Below are positions 36,279-44,915 of a stretch of DNA of 64,000 nucleotides, piece by piece. Where the stretch lies: NCBI RefSeq assembly GCF_011378855.1, contig NZ_WTLB01000013.1, positions 1 to 64,000 of the forward strand, read 5' to 3'. The translations under genes and the position numbers were made by a program. Source of the stretch: Pseudoalteromonas sp. Z1A8 (GTDB taxonomy: Bacteria; Pseudomonadota; Gammaproteobacteria; Enterobacterales; Alteromonadaceae). Under the pieces are notes generated by a model, which saw nothing but the letters and a program-made list of their open reading frames with translations, searched no databases and was not told the origin of the DNA. How positions within the stretch are numbered: position 1 is the stretch's first letter; each line of letters opens with the position of its first letter.

Positions 36279-36621
36279 TTAATTTTCCCGTGTAGTTAGT
36301 AATTAAATTTTTATATTTTTATTTTAAAATTTTGTAAAATAAACAGTTGAAGTTCATTTATTCAAAATCCGTTACTAGTGTACCTTATTTATTCGTTACA
36401 AATAAAATACAACTGCAATATATTTTTAATAAATAGTACTATTTTTGTCTATTTTAATGTTTTTTTGAGCAATAACTCTATATCGGGGTATATATTACGT
36501 GGGGTTTATGACAAACATGTGAAATTGTAGGGGTGAAATAAAAAACCCATTACAAATTTGTAATGGGTTTATTGTAACTTACAAATAACTTAACAAGTTA
36601 TTGATGTAGAGTTTTTAAGAC
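36279..36621 (-). promoter_or_regulatory. AT-rich upstream region of the first Oar gene
   Basis: These 343 bases contain no gene. They hold the terminator of the second Oar gene (36543-36570) and presumably the promoter of the first. Just before the ATG the minus strand reads CTACACGGGAAAATTAA, nearly the same as the leader of the other Oar gene (CTACACACGGGAAATCAA, 39816-39799). No PhoB-type box was found. Confidence 0.55.
36543..36570 (-). terminator. Terminator after the second Oar gene
   Basis: A perfect 28-bp palindrome with arms AAACCCATTACAAA and TTTGTAATGGGTTT lies 51 bases past the stop codon. It folds into a 12-bp stem with a 4-base loop. Confidence 0.82.
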
Positions 36622-39600
36622 TTAAAACTTGTAGCTTATACCAACTTTAGCCTGCCAAGCTGATGACGATGAACTGATTTGCGAGTAATTACGCACATCT
36701 GCACCGCCAAAACTGTTGTCTATTTTATATCTGCCTTGATCATCAAGACCACCAAAGTCATAAATCGTTTGGTTAGAGTAACCTAAGCGTTTTTCTACAC
36801 CCCAATCGCTGTTTAGAAGGTTTGCGAAATTATCAATCATTAGATAAACCTCACCAGTGTGACCTTCAGCAAAGCCAGGTATTTCTTGTTTGATACTTAC
36901 ATCCATTGTAGTAACCCAAGGTTGCGTTGCTGTATTTTTACCTAAGATCCCACCACGTTGAGATATACCAGCACGCTCTAATAACGGTTCTAACTCAGCC
37001 CAAGTCATTTTAGAATCAGCCCAATTTACATTCGGATCATCAGCACCTGTTGGAATATAAGGTAAGTAAGCACCATTAGTGAATAAAGAGCTAGTATCAC
37101 CTAAGTCTTCATCTTTATACATATTCATTGTGTAACTAAATGGGCGACCTGAACGACGTTCAAAATAAACATTGAACTTGGTTGCATATCCTTCAAAAAA
37201 TTCAGTGTTATACGCTAAGTTAATTTTAAAGCTGTGCTCAACTTCGTAAAAGCCACGTGCTGCAATATCTTCATTACGATTTACAGTAATATTGTGCTTA
37301 TAGTTACCTTCTGCCTGAGAAGCTGAACCTGCTGATGATTCTGTAACATCTTGGTGAGCATAGCTTGCCGATACAAACAGACCATTATCCCATTGTTTAG
37401 CAATACCCGTTGAAATAATAATTGAACGACCATCATCCGATGAATTCGTCATTTCTATATCAACATTATCGCCACTGTAAATACTTTGATTGATAACACG
37501 TTCGCCGTCAGCTGCTAAGCCCACTGGGTTAATAGACGAATTATGCCATACTGCTTCATTCTCTTTTTTATGATAAGCAATTTCTGCTTGCCATTTAAAG
37601 CCATCGCCTAATAATTCAGAGTCAAACTCATATTCAAAACCAATTTGAGTACGAATACTTGAAGGCAATTTAAAATCAGGGTCGATATACGCAACACTAC
37701 CTGCGCCTTGCTCTAATGTATTTTTTATTTCATCAGGTACCTGAGTAATATCAGCTGTGTTATTTGCATAGTAATCATTAATTACATCGTTTTGTGCTGA
37801 TACTAAGGTAATACCGTCACTTTGGAATGAGTTGTTATACCAAACGTTTGGTATACCACCTTGGAAACGACCAATCCCACCATTAATAGTAAGCGATTCC
37901 GTTGCGTAGTATTTAAAACCTACACGAGGAAGTATAATATCTAGACCATCAAGGTTTTCTTGGTTGGTAAAGCCATACGTATTAGCAAAATTCTCGTTTA
38001 AAGTTGGCTTATCATCTGATGATAAACGCTCGTAACGAAGACCGGCTGTGACTTCTAAATCATCACCTACATAAAAAGTATCTTCTATATAAAGTGCTAG
38101 CTGGTTACGTCTTACGTCGTAAGCTGTGTCAGCCGAATCATTAGTGTAAGCATTTTGATAAGAGAAATCATAAGAACCAATCTGACGATTTTCAAAATTT
38201 TCTAAGCTATCAAATTTCCATGAACCAAGCGAGTTTTGAGCAAATAGGTTATATAAACGAAGTGACTCGTACTGAGCTCCAAAGTTTATTTCATGCTCAT
38301 CCATTAAATACGTAGCGTCTAATGTAAAAGTTAAATTTTGTGTTTCTGAACGGTTTGCATGGCGGTATTGATCGGTACCAAAGCTGTAAGAAGGACCATT
38401 TCGACCGTCTTCTTCAACAGTAACACTTCCTAAGTTAGAGCGAGTTGCACTATCAGAGGTAACATCTTTATACGACACACCAATTTCTGTTGAAAAGTTT
38501 TCAGTCCAATCAGAGTAAAGTTTAGATGAAAAGTTATTAAACTTAGTTACGTATGCATAAGTGCTTGAAACTAAGGCTATATTGTCACCGCCTGTACTAG
38601 AGTTACGCTCATCTTGGTCGTCTTGCCATTGATAAGTAAAATCTAAACGATGATCGTCGCTTGCGTTCCAGCTTAATTTAACAAGCAAGTTTTTATTTGT
38701 ATCTTCAGGAGCACCGGCTAATGAATCGGTCAATCCGTATTCATTATTTAAGATAGAAATGAAACGATTATAGTTAGCTTCAGAAGTATTAAATTCATTT
38801 GAAGCACCAGAGCCATCAAAGCCATAGTCTAGATCTTGCTCGCTTGACCATTCTGCATAGTTAACAAAATAAAACAGTTCATCTTCAATAATCGCTCCGC
38901 CGACATTAAAACCAAATCTTTCTTCAGTTTTAATCGGCTCTACTTTATTTGTAGAGTAAGTTTTATGACCTAACTCATCAAGATCGTCTTCTTGTACAAT
39001 ACTATCAACATCGCCAGCTATCTCAGGGGTAGAGATTTCGTAAAAGCCAGAGAATTTGAACTCATTTGTACCAGATTTTGTTACTGCATTAATAGTACCG
39101 CCACCAAAGTTACCTTTAGAAGCTGAAAACGGAGATACATCAACAGAAACTTGTTCAATAGCATCAAGTGCTACAGGAGGCTGAGAAGTAGGGTAGCCAC
39201 CAAAGTTTAAGCCAAAGTCATCATTTTGACCAATACCGTCAACAGTTAAACCGTTTGTACGAGGGTTACTACCTGCAAACGTTAGCTCGCCATTGCCATT
39301 AATGCTGGCAAGCGGGTTTAAGCGCGCAATATCTTTAATATCACGGTTAAAACTTGGCATGTTTTCAATTGTGTCAGAGCCAAATGTGCTGCTAGAACCA
39401 CCTGATTGTTGAACAATTTTATAACCAGACACTTCAATCTTTTCGATGTTTAGCGGAGCAAGCTGCGAGCTTAAACGATAAGTTTCACCAAGATTTAAAT
39501 AGATGTTTTCAACGGTAGTATCGTTAAACGTATCAGAATCGATGATAACCGTGTAAGGGCCACCTACACGTAAACCATTAGCGATAAACGTACCACTTTC

Positions 39601-39795
39601 GTTTGTAGTTAGTTCGCTAATAGTTCCCGTTGGTTGGTGAACTACTTTGATTTTAACGTTTGCAGCACTGCCACCTGAAGGCGTTGTAATTTTACCACGC
39701 ATTGCAGATGAAGTATCAGCAGCCATTGCGCTTGTAGAAACACCTAGCGCTAAAATTACCGCTCCAGTTAATTTCGAAAGGCGAAGCTTAGTCAT
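36622..39795 (-). CDS. Second Oar-type TonB-dependent outer membrane receptor
   Basis: A 1057-residue paralogue of the previous receptor, with the same order of parts. There is a signal peptide (to about A26, ending SAMAAD), then a regulatory-like sandwich (SSAMRGKITTPSGGSAANVKI) and a plug (MPSFNRDIKDIARLNPLASI, VSPFSASKGNFGGGTINAVT). The barrel ends KVGISYKF with the aromatic C-terminus needed for assembly. Shared phrases such as GLRVGGPYTVIIDSDTF and the VYLMIDNFANLLNSDWGV end confirm the relation. It lies 43 bases downstream of the S1/P1 nuclease gene and is probably co-transcribed with it, which suggests uptake of nuclease products. Confidence 0.92.
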   Translation of the reverse strand: MTKLRLSKLTGAVILALGVSTSAMAADTSSAMRGKITTPSGGSAANVKIKVVHQPTGTISELTTNESGTFIANGLRVGGPYTVIIDSDTFNDTTVENIYLNLGETYRLSSQLAPLNIEKIEVSGYKIVQQSGGSSSTFGSDTIENMPSFNRDIKDIARLNPLASINGNGELTFAGSNPRTNGLTVDGIGQNDDFGLNFGGYPTSQPPVALDAIEQVSVDVSPFSASKGNFGGGTINAVTKSGTNEFKFSGFYEISTPEIAGDVDSIVQEDDLDELGHKTYSTNKVEPIKTEERFGFNVGGAIIEDELFYFVNYAEWSSEQDLDYGFDGSGASNEFNTSEANYNRFISILNNEYGLTDSLAGAPEDTNKNLLVKLSWNASDDHRLDFTYQWQDDQDERNSSTGGDNIALVSSTYAYVTKFNNFSSKLYSDWTENFSTEIGVSYKDVTSDSATRSNLGSVTVEEDGRNGPSYSFGTDQYRHANRSETQNLTFTLDATYLMDEHEINFGAQYESLRLYNLFAQNSLGSWKFDSLENFENRQIGSYDFSYQNAYTNDSADTAYDVRRNQLALYIEDTFYVGDDLEVTAGLRYERLSSDDKPTLNENFANTYGFTNQENLDGLDIILPRVGFKYYATESLTINGGIGRFQGGIPNVWYNNSFQSDGITLVSAQNDVINDYYANNTADITQVPDEIKNTLEQGAGSVAYIDPDFKLPSSIRTQIGFEYEFDSELLGDGFKWQAEIAYHKKENEAVWHNSSINPVGLAADGERVINQSIYSGDNVDIEMTNSSDDGRSIIISTGIAKQWDNGLFVSASYAHQDVTESSAGSASQAEGNYKHNITVNRNEDIAARGFYEVEHSFKINLAYNTEFFEGYATKFNVYFERRSGRPFSYTMNMYKDEDLGDTSSLFTNGAYLPYIPTGADDPNVNWADSKMTWAELEPLLERAGISQRGGILGKNTATQPWVTTMDVSIKQEIPGFAEGHTGEVYLMIDNFANLLNSDWGVEKRLGYSNQTIYDFGGLDDQGRYKIDNSFGGADVRNYSQISSSSSAWQAKVGISYKF

Positions 39796-39838
39796 AATGT
39801 TGATTTCCCGTGTGTAGGTTATATAAATTTAATACAGT

Positions 39839-40693
39839 TTATTTGTCAGTCGTCATTTTTAGTGCTGTTTCTAACTCTTTTGCAGAAGGGTCAAATAAGG
39901 CATTTAATAATCCAGCTAATCGAATACCCGCCTGTTGTAAGCGCGTTTTTACGATAGGCGTATTGTTATAAATGTAGCTGTATCCAACTTCGTCGTTGGT
40001 GTACTTATAAATTTTTGTTGCTAAGTTGTGCGATTCTTCAACCCAAGTTTTAGGTGAGCTTTGTAAGTACTGTGCAATCAGTTCGCTGTTATTAGTATCG
40101 ATAAATTGCGCGTATTCAGTGAACGACAAGTTTTCGTTTTCAACTAGCTTTGTATCCCAAAGGCTATGAAGATTTGTTTCTTCATTAAAAAATGAAACCT
40201 TTATACGATTACCACCTCTGTCTTCACCTCTGCCTGCATGAAATGGCTGATGGCTATCACCTACTAAATGCACTAAAAAACGTAAACTAAATTGCTTAGC
40301 GTCTAACGTGCTATTGGTATCTGTAAGTGTCTGCATTGAGTAGTGAATACCTTCAAGGATATTACTTACAGATTCTTTGTTTTTAGTATGTTCGTGGTTG
40401 AAGCTGAAAGACTTACCCGGTGCTGCATTTATATAATGCCAACGAGATGATTTCTTTTGCCAAAATTCACCAGGAGCAGATCGCATTTCATCAGGCCACG
40501 TTGATATTTGAGCTAGTGACTCGCCATCTAAATAAGGCTTAATTGCTGCTTTAGTTGTTTCGCTTATATGAGATTGTGCAATTTGCCCTACAATACGATG
40601 GCCATTTTGACCCCAAGCATGTGAGTCGGTGCTTGTGAATATCGCACTAACCAAAAGTGCAGAGGATATCGAGTACTTTATACTGTTATGCAT
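39839..40693 (-). CDS. Secreted S1/P1-family nuclease
   Basis: A 284-residue zinc-dependent single-strand nuclease that cuts DNA and RNA to 5'-mononucleotides. The signal peptide ends SHA, so the mature protein starts at W27 (WGQNGHRIVGQ), whose backbone and side chain are zinc ligands in this family. Other zinc-site pieces are HYINAAPG, LVHLVGDSHQPFHAGRGEDRGGN and NLHSLWDTKL. The full ligand set looks intact. It is first in the unit with the second Oar receptor and divergent from the PhnD-like gene. A phosphate/nucleotide acquisition role fits the 5'-nucleotidase a few kilobases away. Confidence 0.93.
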   Translation of the reverse strand: MHNSIKYSISSALLVSAIFTSTDSHAWGQNGHRIVGQIAQSHISETTKAAIKPYLDGESLAQISTWPDEMRSAPGEFWQKKSSRWHYINAAPGKSFSFNHEHTKNKESVSNILEGIHYSMQTLTDTNSTLDAKQFSLRFLVHLVGDSHQPFHAGRGEDRGGNRIKVSFFNEETNLHSLWDTKLVENENLSFTEYAQFIDTNNSELIAQYLQSSPKTWVEESHNLATKIYKYTNDEVGYSYIYNNTPIVKTRLQQAGIRLAGLLNALFDPSAKELETALKMTTDK

Positions 40694-40899
40694 TAGAACT
40701 TCCTAAATGAATATTTCATGGGGTTGCTATAAGCTAATGCGGTCAATTGTCCTCACTTTTCGTGTTGATAGGAAGGACTTATTAAAATTCATAGTTTCTT
40801 ATTTAGATTTGATATAAATCAATGGCTTATGTTTAACAGGTAAAATTACTTGTTGTAATAAGTAAGCGAAATTGTTCAAATGCACTATATAATCTTTTT

Positions 40900-41811
40900 T
40901 TGAGTAGCATTGCTTTGAATTTTAAAAATATCGTGTTGCACAAAATGTTAATTGTTACATTTTTGTTTCTATTGTTGGTCGTTACGTGGATTTGCGGTCA
41001 AGTTAGTGTATACAACGATGATTTGCATTTTCCAGTTATGATTGAAACCTCAACAGAATGTCAAACAACTGCAACAAGTAATAAAGACCAGCTAATTATT
41101 TTCACGCAATCGAAAAAAATAGCCAAGTTATTAACACAGAATTTGTGTTCTGATAACGTAGTGGCTAAACAATATGGCTCTGTAAAAGGGTATTGGGGGT
41201 ATAGAACCGCAGAAAGCTTTGAGTTTGTTGGTAAAGGAATTGCTGACTTAATTTTAGCTAAAAATAATATTATGGCCGCCTTCAAAGCTGAGTCGACTTA
41301 TAACTACCAGCCCGTTGTTGGGTTTTCTGACTACACTGCCTTTTTTATATCGTCTAAAGAAAAACCTCGCATTACAAAACAGTACTTTTTAGATAAGCGT
41401 ATAGGTTTGCTTGATTATCCAACTAGCCGCTCAGGGCACATATTACCAAAGAAGGTATTTAAAGAGCTGGATATTAATTTAGCTAATTTGAAAATTACCT
41501 ATGCTAGTTCTCATAATGAATTACGTGATCTACTAGCCGACGGAAAAGTCGATATTATTGCTTCATTTTGGAAAGAGAGTGACGAAAAACGCTTTTCAAA
41601 AAATTATATTACGCCTTTGAGTAATAATATTTCTGGAACAAGATGGTATTTAAAAATGCGGCAAAACAATACTGATTTGTTGTGTGCAGTTCAGGAAAAC
41701 TTACTTGCTATGTCTAAAGATCAAAGGTTGCACTACTATCAAAATGTGCAGCCGTTTTGGAGTTGCGGTACTAGCTCAGTAAACTTAAAAGAGGAAGTTA
41801 GTGATGAGTAA
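40900..41811 (+). CDS. PhnD/SsuA-like periplasmic substrate-binding protein, membrane-anchored
   Basis: A protein of up to 303 residues. One hydrophobic segment (MLIVTFLFLLLVVTWICG) near the start acts as a signal anchor. The rest resembles the type-2 periplasmic-binding fold of the PhnD/SsuA/transferrin-like group: GYWGYRTAESFEFVGKGIADLILA, YQPVVGFSDYTAFFISS, RIGLLDYPTSRSGHILPKKVF and LADGKVDIIASFW. The start is uncertain: TTG at 40900, GTG at 40933 and ATG at 40945 are in frame, none with a good ribosome site. A TATAAT lies at 40888-40893. No ABC permease or ATPase follows, so it is probably a sensor and not a transporter subunit. It overlaps the next gene. Confidence 0.6.
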   Translation: MSSIALNFKNIVLHKMLIVTFLFLLLVVTWICGQVSVYNDDLHFPVMIETSTECQTTATSNKDQLIIFTQSKKIAKLLTQNLCSDNVVAKQYGSVKGYWGYRTAESFEFVGKGIADLILAKNNIMAAFKAESTYNYQPVVGFSDYTAFFISSKEKPRITKQYFLDKRIGLLDYPTSRSGHILPKKVFKELDINLANLKITYASSHNELRDLLADGKVDIIASFWKESDEKRFSKNYITPLSNNISGTRWYLKMRQNNTDLLCAVQENLLAMSKDQRLHYYQNVQPFWSCGTSSVNLKEEVSDE

Positions 41812-42748
41812 ATATAAGCAATTACTTGTTTTTATATGTTTATTTTTAATTCTATCGTCTGTTTTTTATATTTCTGTAACCCAAAAAAGCCAGCAAGTAG
41901 TTAAACAAAAAATAATTCAGATAGAGAAGCAAATAGCACTAGATTTACCCTTACTTGATTTATCAAATGAGCTGCTTAAACACTCAGGCAATAAAGACGC
42001 GGTTAATAGCTACATTAAAACCTTAAATAGCTATATCGATTCGGATGATCTTAGGGTTGTTACTATTGTGCCCAAAAGCGAGATGGTAACACCTATAAAG
42101 CCCAACCAAATAATACGTAGTTTGAGTACAAACAGCGGGTTTGTATTAGTTGTATTTAGCGTTAAGCACACTCACTTTATGTTGAGTCAGATTATTTATT
42201 ATTTAATATTTTTTGTTTTAAGTGTGTTGGTTAGCTTTTGGATAAAATTTGCGTTTATTAAGCAAAGTAATAAACAATTGATTAATACAGAGCATCAAAC
42301 AATTACTGAGCCTGCGCCGCTTGTACTTATTGTTGATCTTAACGATAAAACACTATCGAGTAGCTGTAATCCAGAACAAAAAATGAGTTTAGCTAATAAG
42401 CCATTATGCTTTTATTTAGCACTTGTAGAGTATTGTACAAATAACGATGATGTAACGCTTAGTCATAATAAAGATGTACCAGAGGAGCTGCTAGAGCTTG
42501 CGAATAAGTATTTTTATAGGTTGATTGAGCTTGGTCACACGGTTAGAAAAAGGCCTAACTTTAATAATAGTCTTGAAAAAACCTTAAGTGAAATACGTGC
42601 GGCATTAGATGAAGTGCTTAACGAATGTCCTGAAGAGAAAGAATTATATTATCCCCCAAAAGCATATGGAGAAGGGTCGCGTTCTCGACTGCATAGTTAT
42701 GGGCTGGCAAATATTAGAAAAGGCAATATTGAAATAATAGGAAAGTAA
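41804..42748 (+). CDS. Two-segment membrane protein with unknown C-terminal cytoplasmic domain
   Basis: A 314-residue protein that I do not recognise. Its two membrane segments (about 5-26 and 127-148) enclose a periplasmic domain of about 100 residues; this layout is that of a sensor. The cytoplasmic part (about 155-314) has CFYLALVEYCTNND, ELLELANKYFYRLIELGHTV and LYYPPKAYGEGSRSRLHSYG. No kinase, GGDEF or methyl-accepting motif is visible; a winged-helix DNA-binding fold is a possibility. ATG at 41804 has GAGGA eight bases upstream and overlaps the PhnD-like gene, so the pair is translationally coupled. A stimulus-response pair is the likeliest role. Confidence 0.6.
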   Translation: MSKYKQLLVFICLFLILSSVFYISVTQKSQQVVKQKIIQIEKQIALDLPLLDLSNELLKHSGNKDAVNSYIKTLNSYIDSDDLRVVTIVPKSEMVTPIKPNQIIRSLSTNSGFVLVVFSVKHTHFMLSQIIYYLIFFVLSVLVSFWIKFAFIKQSNKQLINTEHQTITEPAPLVLIVDLNDKTLSSSCNPEQKMSLANKPLCFYLALVEYCTNNDDVTLSHNKDVPEELLELANKYFYRLIELGHTVRKRPNFNNSLEKTLSEIRAALDEVLNECPEEKELYYPPKAYGEGSRSRLHSYGLANIRKGNIEIIGK

Positions 42749-42769
42749 CACAGTTACTTTCCTATTATT
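42733..42769. terminator. Long bidirectional terminator hairpin
   Basis: AATAATAGGAAAGTAAC pairs perfectly over 17 bp with 42753-42769 around ACA. The stem overlaps the stop codon of the preceding plus-strand gene and serves the convergent nucleotidase gene too. Confidence 0.82.
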
Positions 42770-42777
42770 ATCTTCAT

Positions 42778-44412
42778 TTATTTAGGGGTAAATTCAGCCG
42801 CTTTAAGAGGGCTGTTTTTTGATATAAAGTCTTGTAGCGCTTGGGCATCTGTTTCGTCTGTACTAACAAAGCCTTCTTTATTTGTAAGCGTAGGATAACC
42901 ATCACCGCCTGATGCGTTATAGCTATTTAAACTCATACGGTACGTTTTATTTTTATTCAAAGGTTGGCCATTAATAACCACATTAACTAGTTGGCCATTT
43001 TTACGTTCAAACGATAGCTTATGGTACTGTAAATAAGCACCTGCATCCGGTGGGAAGCTTGTTACTGTATTTAAGTAATCCCATAAATCACTGCCTTGCC
43101 AGTCCATATAAGTAATACGATTTTTAAAAGGGTGTACTTTTAAAACATCTTTATAACTTACTTCACCCGCTTCTATTGAACTGCGAATACCACCACCACT
43201 TATTAGTCCAAAGTCTGCATTTACTACATTCATTTGAGCTTGAATAATTACGCGCGCAAGATTAGTCTGTTGGTAGCGAACTTTGTTTCTGTCGCCTTCT
43301 AAGCGAGCATCAACTTCACCAATGGTACCTTCAATTTGTTTAGCGCCTTTTGCTTGGTATACCGCTAAATAAGATTCAAGTTTTGGGTCTGGTTTAATGT
43401 ACTCGTTTGCTAATACTTCTTTAGTAGAACCATCAGCTTGTACTTGATCAACATACAAATTAACTGGCATAAGTTTGTAGTCAAGTAACGTTAATTTACC
43501 GTTTTCAAGTTTAAACTCAGCTTTACCAACATACTTACCCCATTCATGGGCTTGCATAATGTAAGTACCGTTTTGTTGGTCTGGTTTACAGGCAAGGCCT
43601 GGTTTAAAGTTGTCGTCATTTACATTTGTATCACTCATACATACAGGTTCTTGAGAGTGACCACCAATGATCATATCAAGCGTGTTTGCTGGCAATGAAC
43701 GAGCAAGTGTTACATCACCCGGTGCATTAATACCAAAGTTAGCATCAACATAATGACCCATATGGGTTAGTGCGATTGTAATATCAGGGTTGTACTTAGC
43801 TTTTATTTTTTTAGCTAAGCTTGCTGTAACGTCAACAGGGTCTTTAAACTCTAAGTGCCCAATATATTGAGGATTACCAATTTTAGCTGTGTCGGTTGTT
43901 GTTAAACCAATAACAGCAATAGTTAATCCATTCTTTTTAAATATTTTATAGCTATCAAACGCGTGTTCGCCTGATTCTTTTTCAAATATATTGGCTGATA
44001 AAAAAGGAAAGTTTACCCATTTTTGTTGCTGCTTCAATACATCAATAGGGTTGTCGAATTCGTGATTCCCCAATGCCATTGCATCGTAACCAATCAAAGA
44101 CATACCTTTAAAGTCAGGCTCTGCTTTTTGTAAATCTGACTCAGGAATACCCGTATTAATATCACCACCAGAAAGAAGTAATACCGCATGACCTTGTTTT
44201 TGAGCTTTACTGCGTAAAGAGTCTATCAGCGTTTTACGGGATGCCATACCATATTCGCCTTTTTCGTTGTGCCAAAAGCGTCCATGATTATCGTTAGTAT
44301 GAAGTACAGTAAGATATTGAGTTGCAGGAGAGTTACTTACACTTGAGTCGGTTGTAGCCGATGTACACCCAAGTACGCTTAAAAAAACTGAAAATAAAAT
44401 AATTATTCGCAT
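42778..44412 (-). CDS. 5'-nucleotidase/metallophosphatase lipoprotein (UshA-like)
   Basis: A 544-residue exported nucleotidase. The lipobox is SVLGC with lipidation at C16, so it is a lipoprotein, unlike soluble UshA. The N-terminal metallophosphatase domain has LHTNDNHGRF, GNHEFDNP, THMGHY and GGHSQEP, the two-metal site. The C-terminal substrate domain has ISGGGIRSSIEAG and LNSYNASGGDGYP, with the base-stacking region. It releases phosphate and nucleosides from nucleotides outside the inner membrane. Together with the S1/P1 nuclease and the Oar receptors nearby it would finish nucleic-acid digestion. Confidence 0.93.
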   Translation of the reverse strand: MRIIILFSVFLSVLGCTSATTDSSVSNSPATQYLTVLHTNDNHGRFWHNEKGEYGMASRKTLIDSLRSKAQKQGHAVLLLSGGDINTGIPESDLQKAEPDFKGMSLIGYDAMALGNHEFDNPIDVLKQQQKWVNFPFLSANIFEKESGEHAFDSYKIFKKNGLTIAVIGLTTTDTAKIGNPQYIGHLEFKDPVDVTASLAKKIKAKYNPDITIALTHMGHYVDANFGINAPGDVTLARSLPANTLDMIIGGHSQEPVCMSDTNVNDDNFKPGLACKPDQQNGTYIMQAHEWGKYVGKAEFKLENGKLTLLDYKLMPVNLYVDQVQADGSTKEVLANEYIKPDPKLESYLAVYQAKGAKQIEGTIGEVDARLEGDRNKVRYQQTNLARVIIQAQMNVVNADFGLISGGGIRSSIEAGEVSYKDVLKVHPFKNRITYMDWQGSDLWDYLNTVTSFPPDAGAYLQYHKLSFERKNGQLVNVVINGQPLNKNKTYRMSLNSYNASGGDGYPTLTNKEGFVSTDETDAQALQDFISKNSPLKAAEFTPK

Positions 44413-44504
44413 AAAATACCTGTCTATTAAGGCCCACTTAATTTATTGAGCGGCTAGTTTAAACTAGTTTTATGCGAAAAAAACGTACTTATTTACATTT
44501 CATC

Positions 44505-44675
44505 TTAATTACGGCTTGTTGCAGCAGTTTCTCTGCGTTTTAATTCTTTACTCGCATATTCAGATTTTTCATGGTTTGCTGCAATCATCCACGTTAAAAA
44601 GCTGGCAGGTAGCTTTGTGTAAGCTTCGCCTCTGTGTAAACCAAAGTCGCAAATTGTGTGTCGTGTGTTTGACAT
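44505..44675 (-). CDS. 56-residue DUF3820-like protein
   Basis: A short frame on the minus strand encodes MSNTRHTICDFGLHRGEAYT and continues KLPASFLTWMIAANHE, ending in a basic tail (KELKRRETAATSRN). The pattern FGxxRGxxYxxLPxxFLxWM is that of DUF3820-type small proteins. The opposite-strand frame over the same bases has no recognisable family. The upstream ribosome site is weak. It stands alone 92 bases upstream of the nucleotidase start on the same strand. Function unknown. Confidence 0.7.
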   Translation of the reverse strand: MSNTRHTICDFGLHRGEAYTKLPASFLTWMIAANHEKSEYASKELKRRETAATSRN

Positions 44676-44915
44676 TATTATTACCAGTGTTTTTTATTTT
44701 GGTTGATAGTAGCAAAAGTACACACAGGGGAAAGATGATTTAGCTTTAGCTGTTTTAATTTTTATAACTAAAAAGAATATATAAAATGTAATTTAAATGT
44801 TACCGAGGCGGTCTAATTTGTATCAATCACCTCTTTATCATCGATTTTTTAACTGAATAATATTAACTTACTTGTATTAACAATTATTTAAATAAATATA
44901 ACAACAGGATATAAC

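Noticed and set aside
36279-36621. PhoB-binding site upstream of the Oar gene
   Set aside because: Only a single TGTCAT-like word is present, without the spaced direct repeat that a Pho box needs.
44516-44743. Plus-strand frame of 75 codons
   Set aside because: It overlaps the better supported 56-residue minus-strand gene and is rich in Cys, Leu and Ser in a way typical of an antisense shadow.
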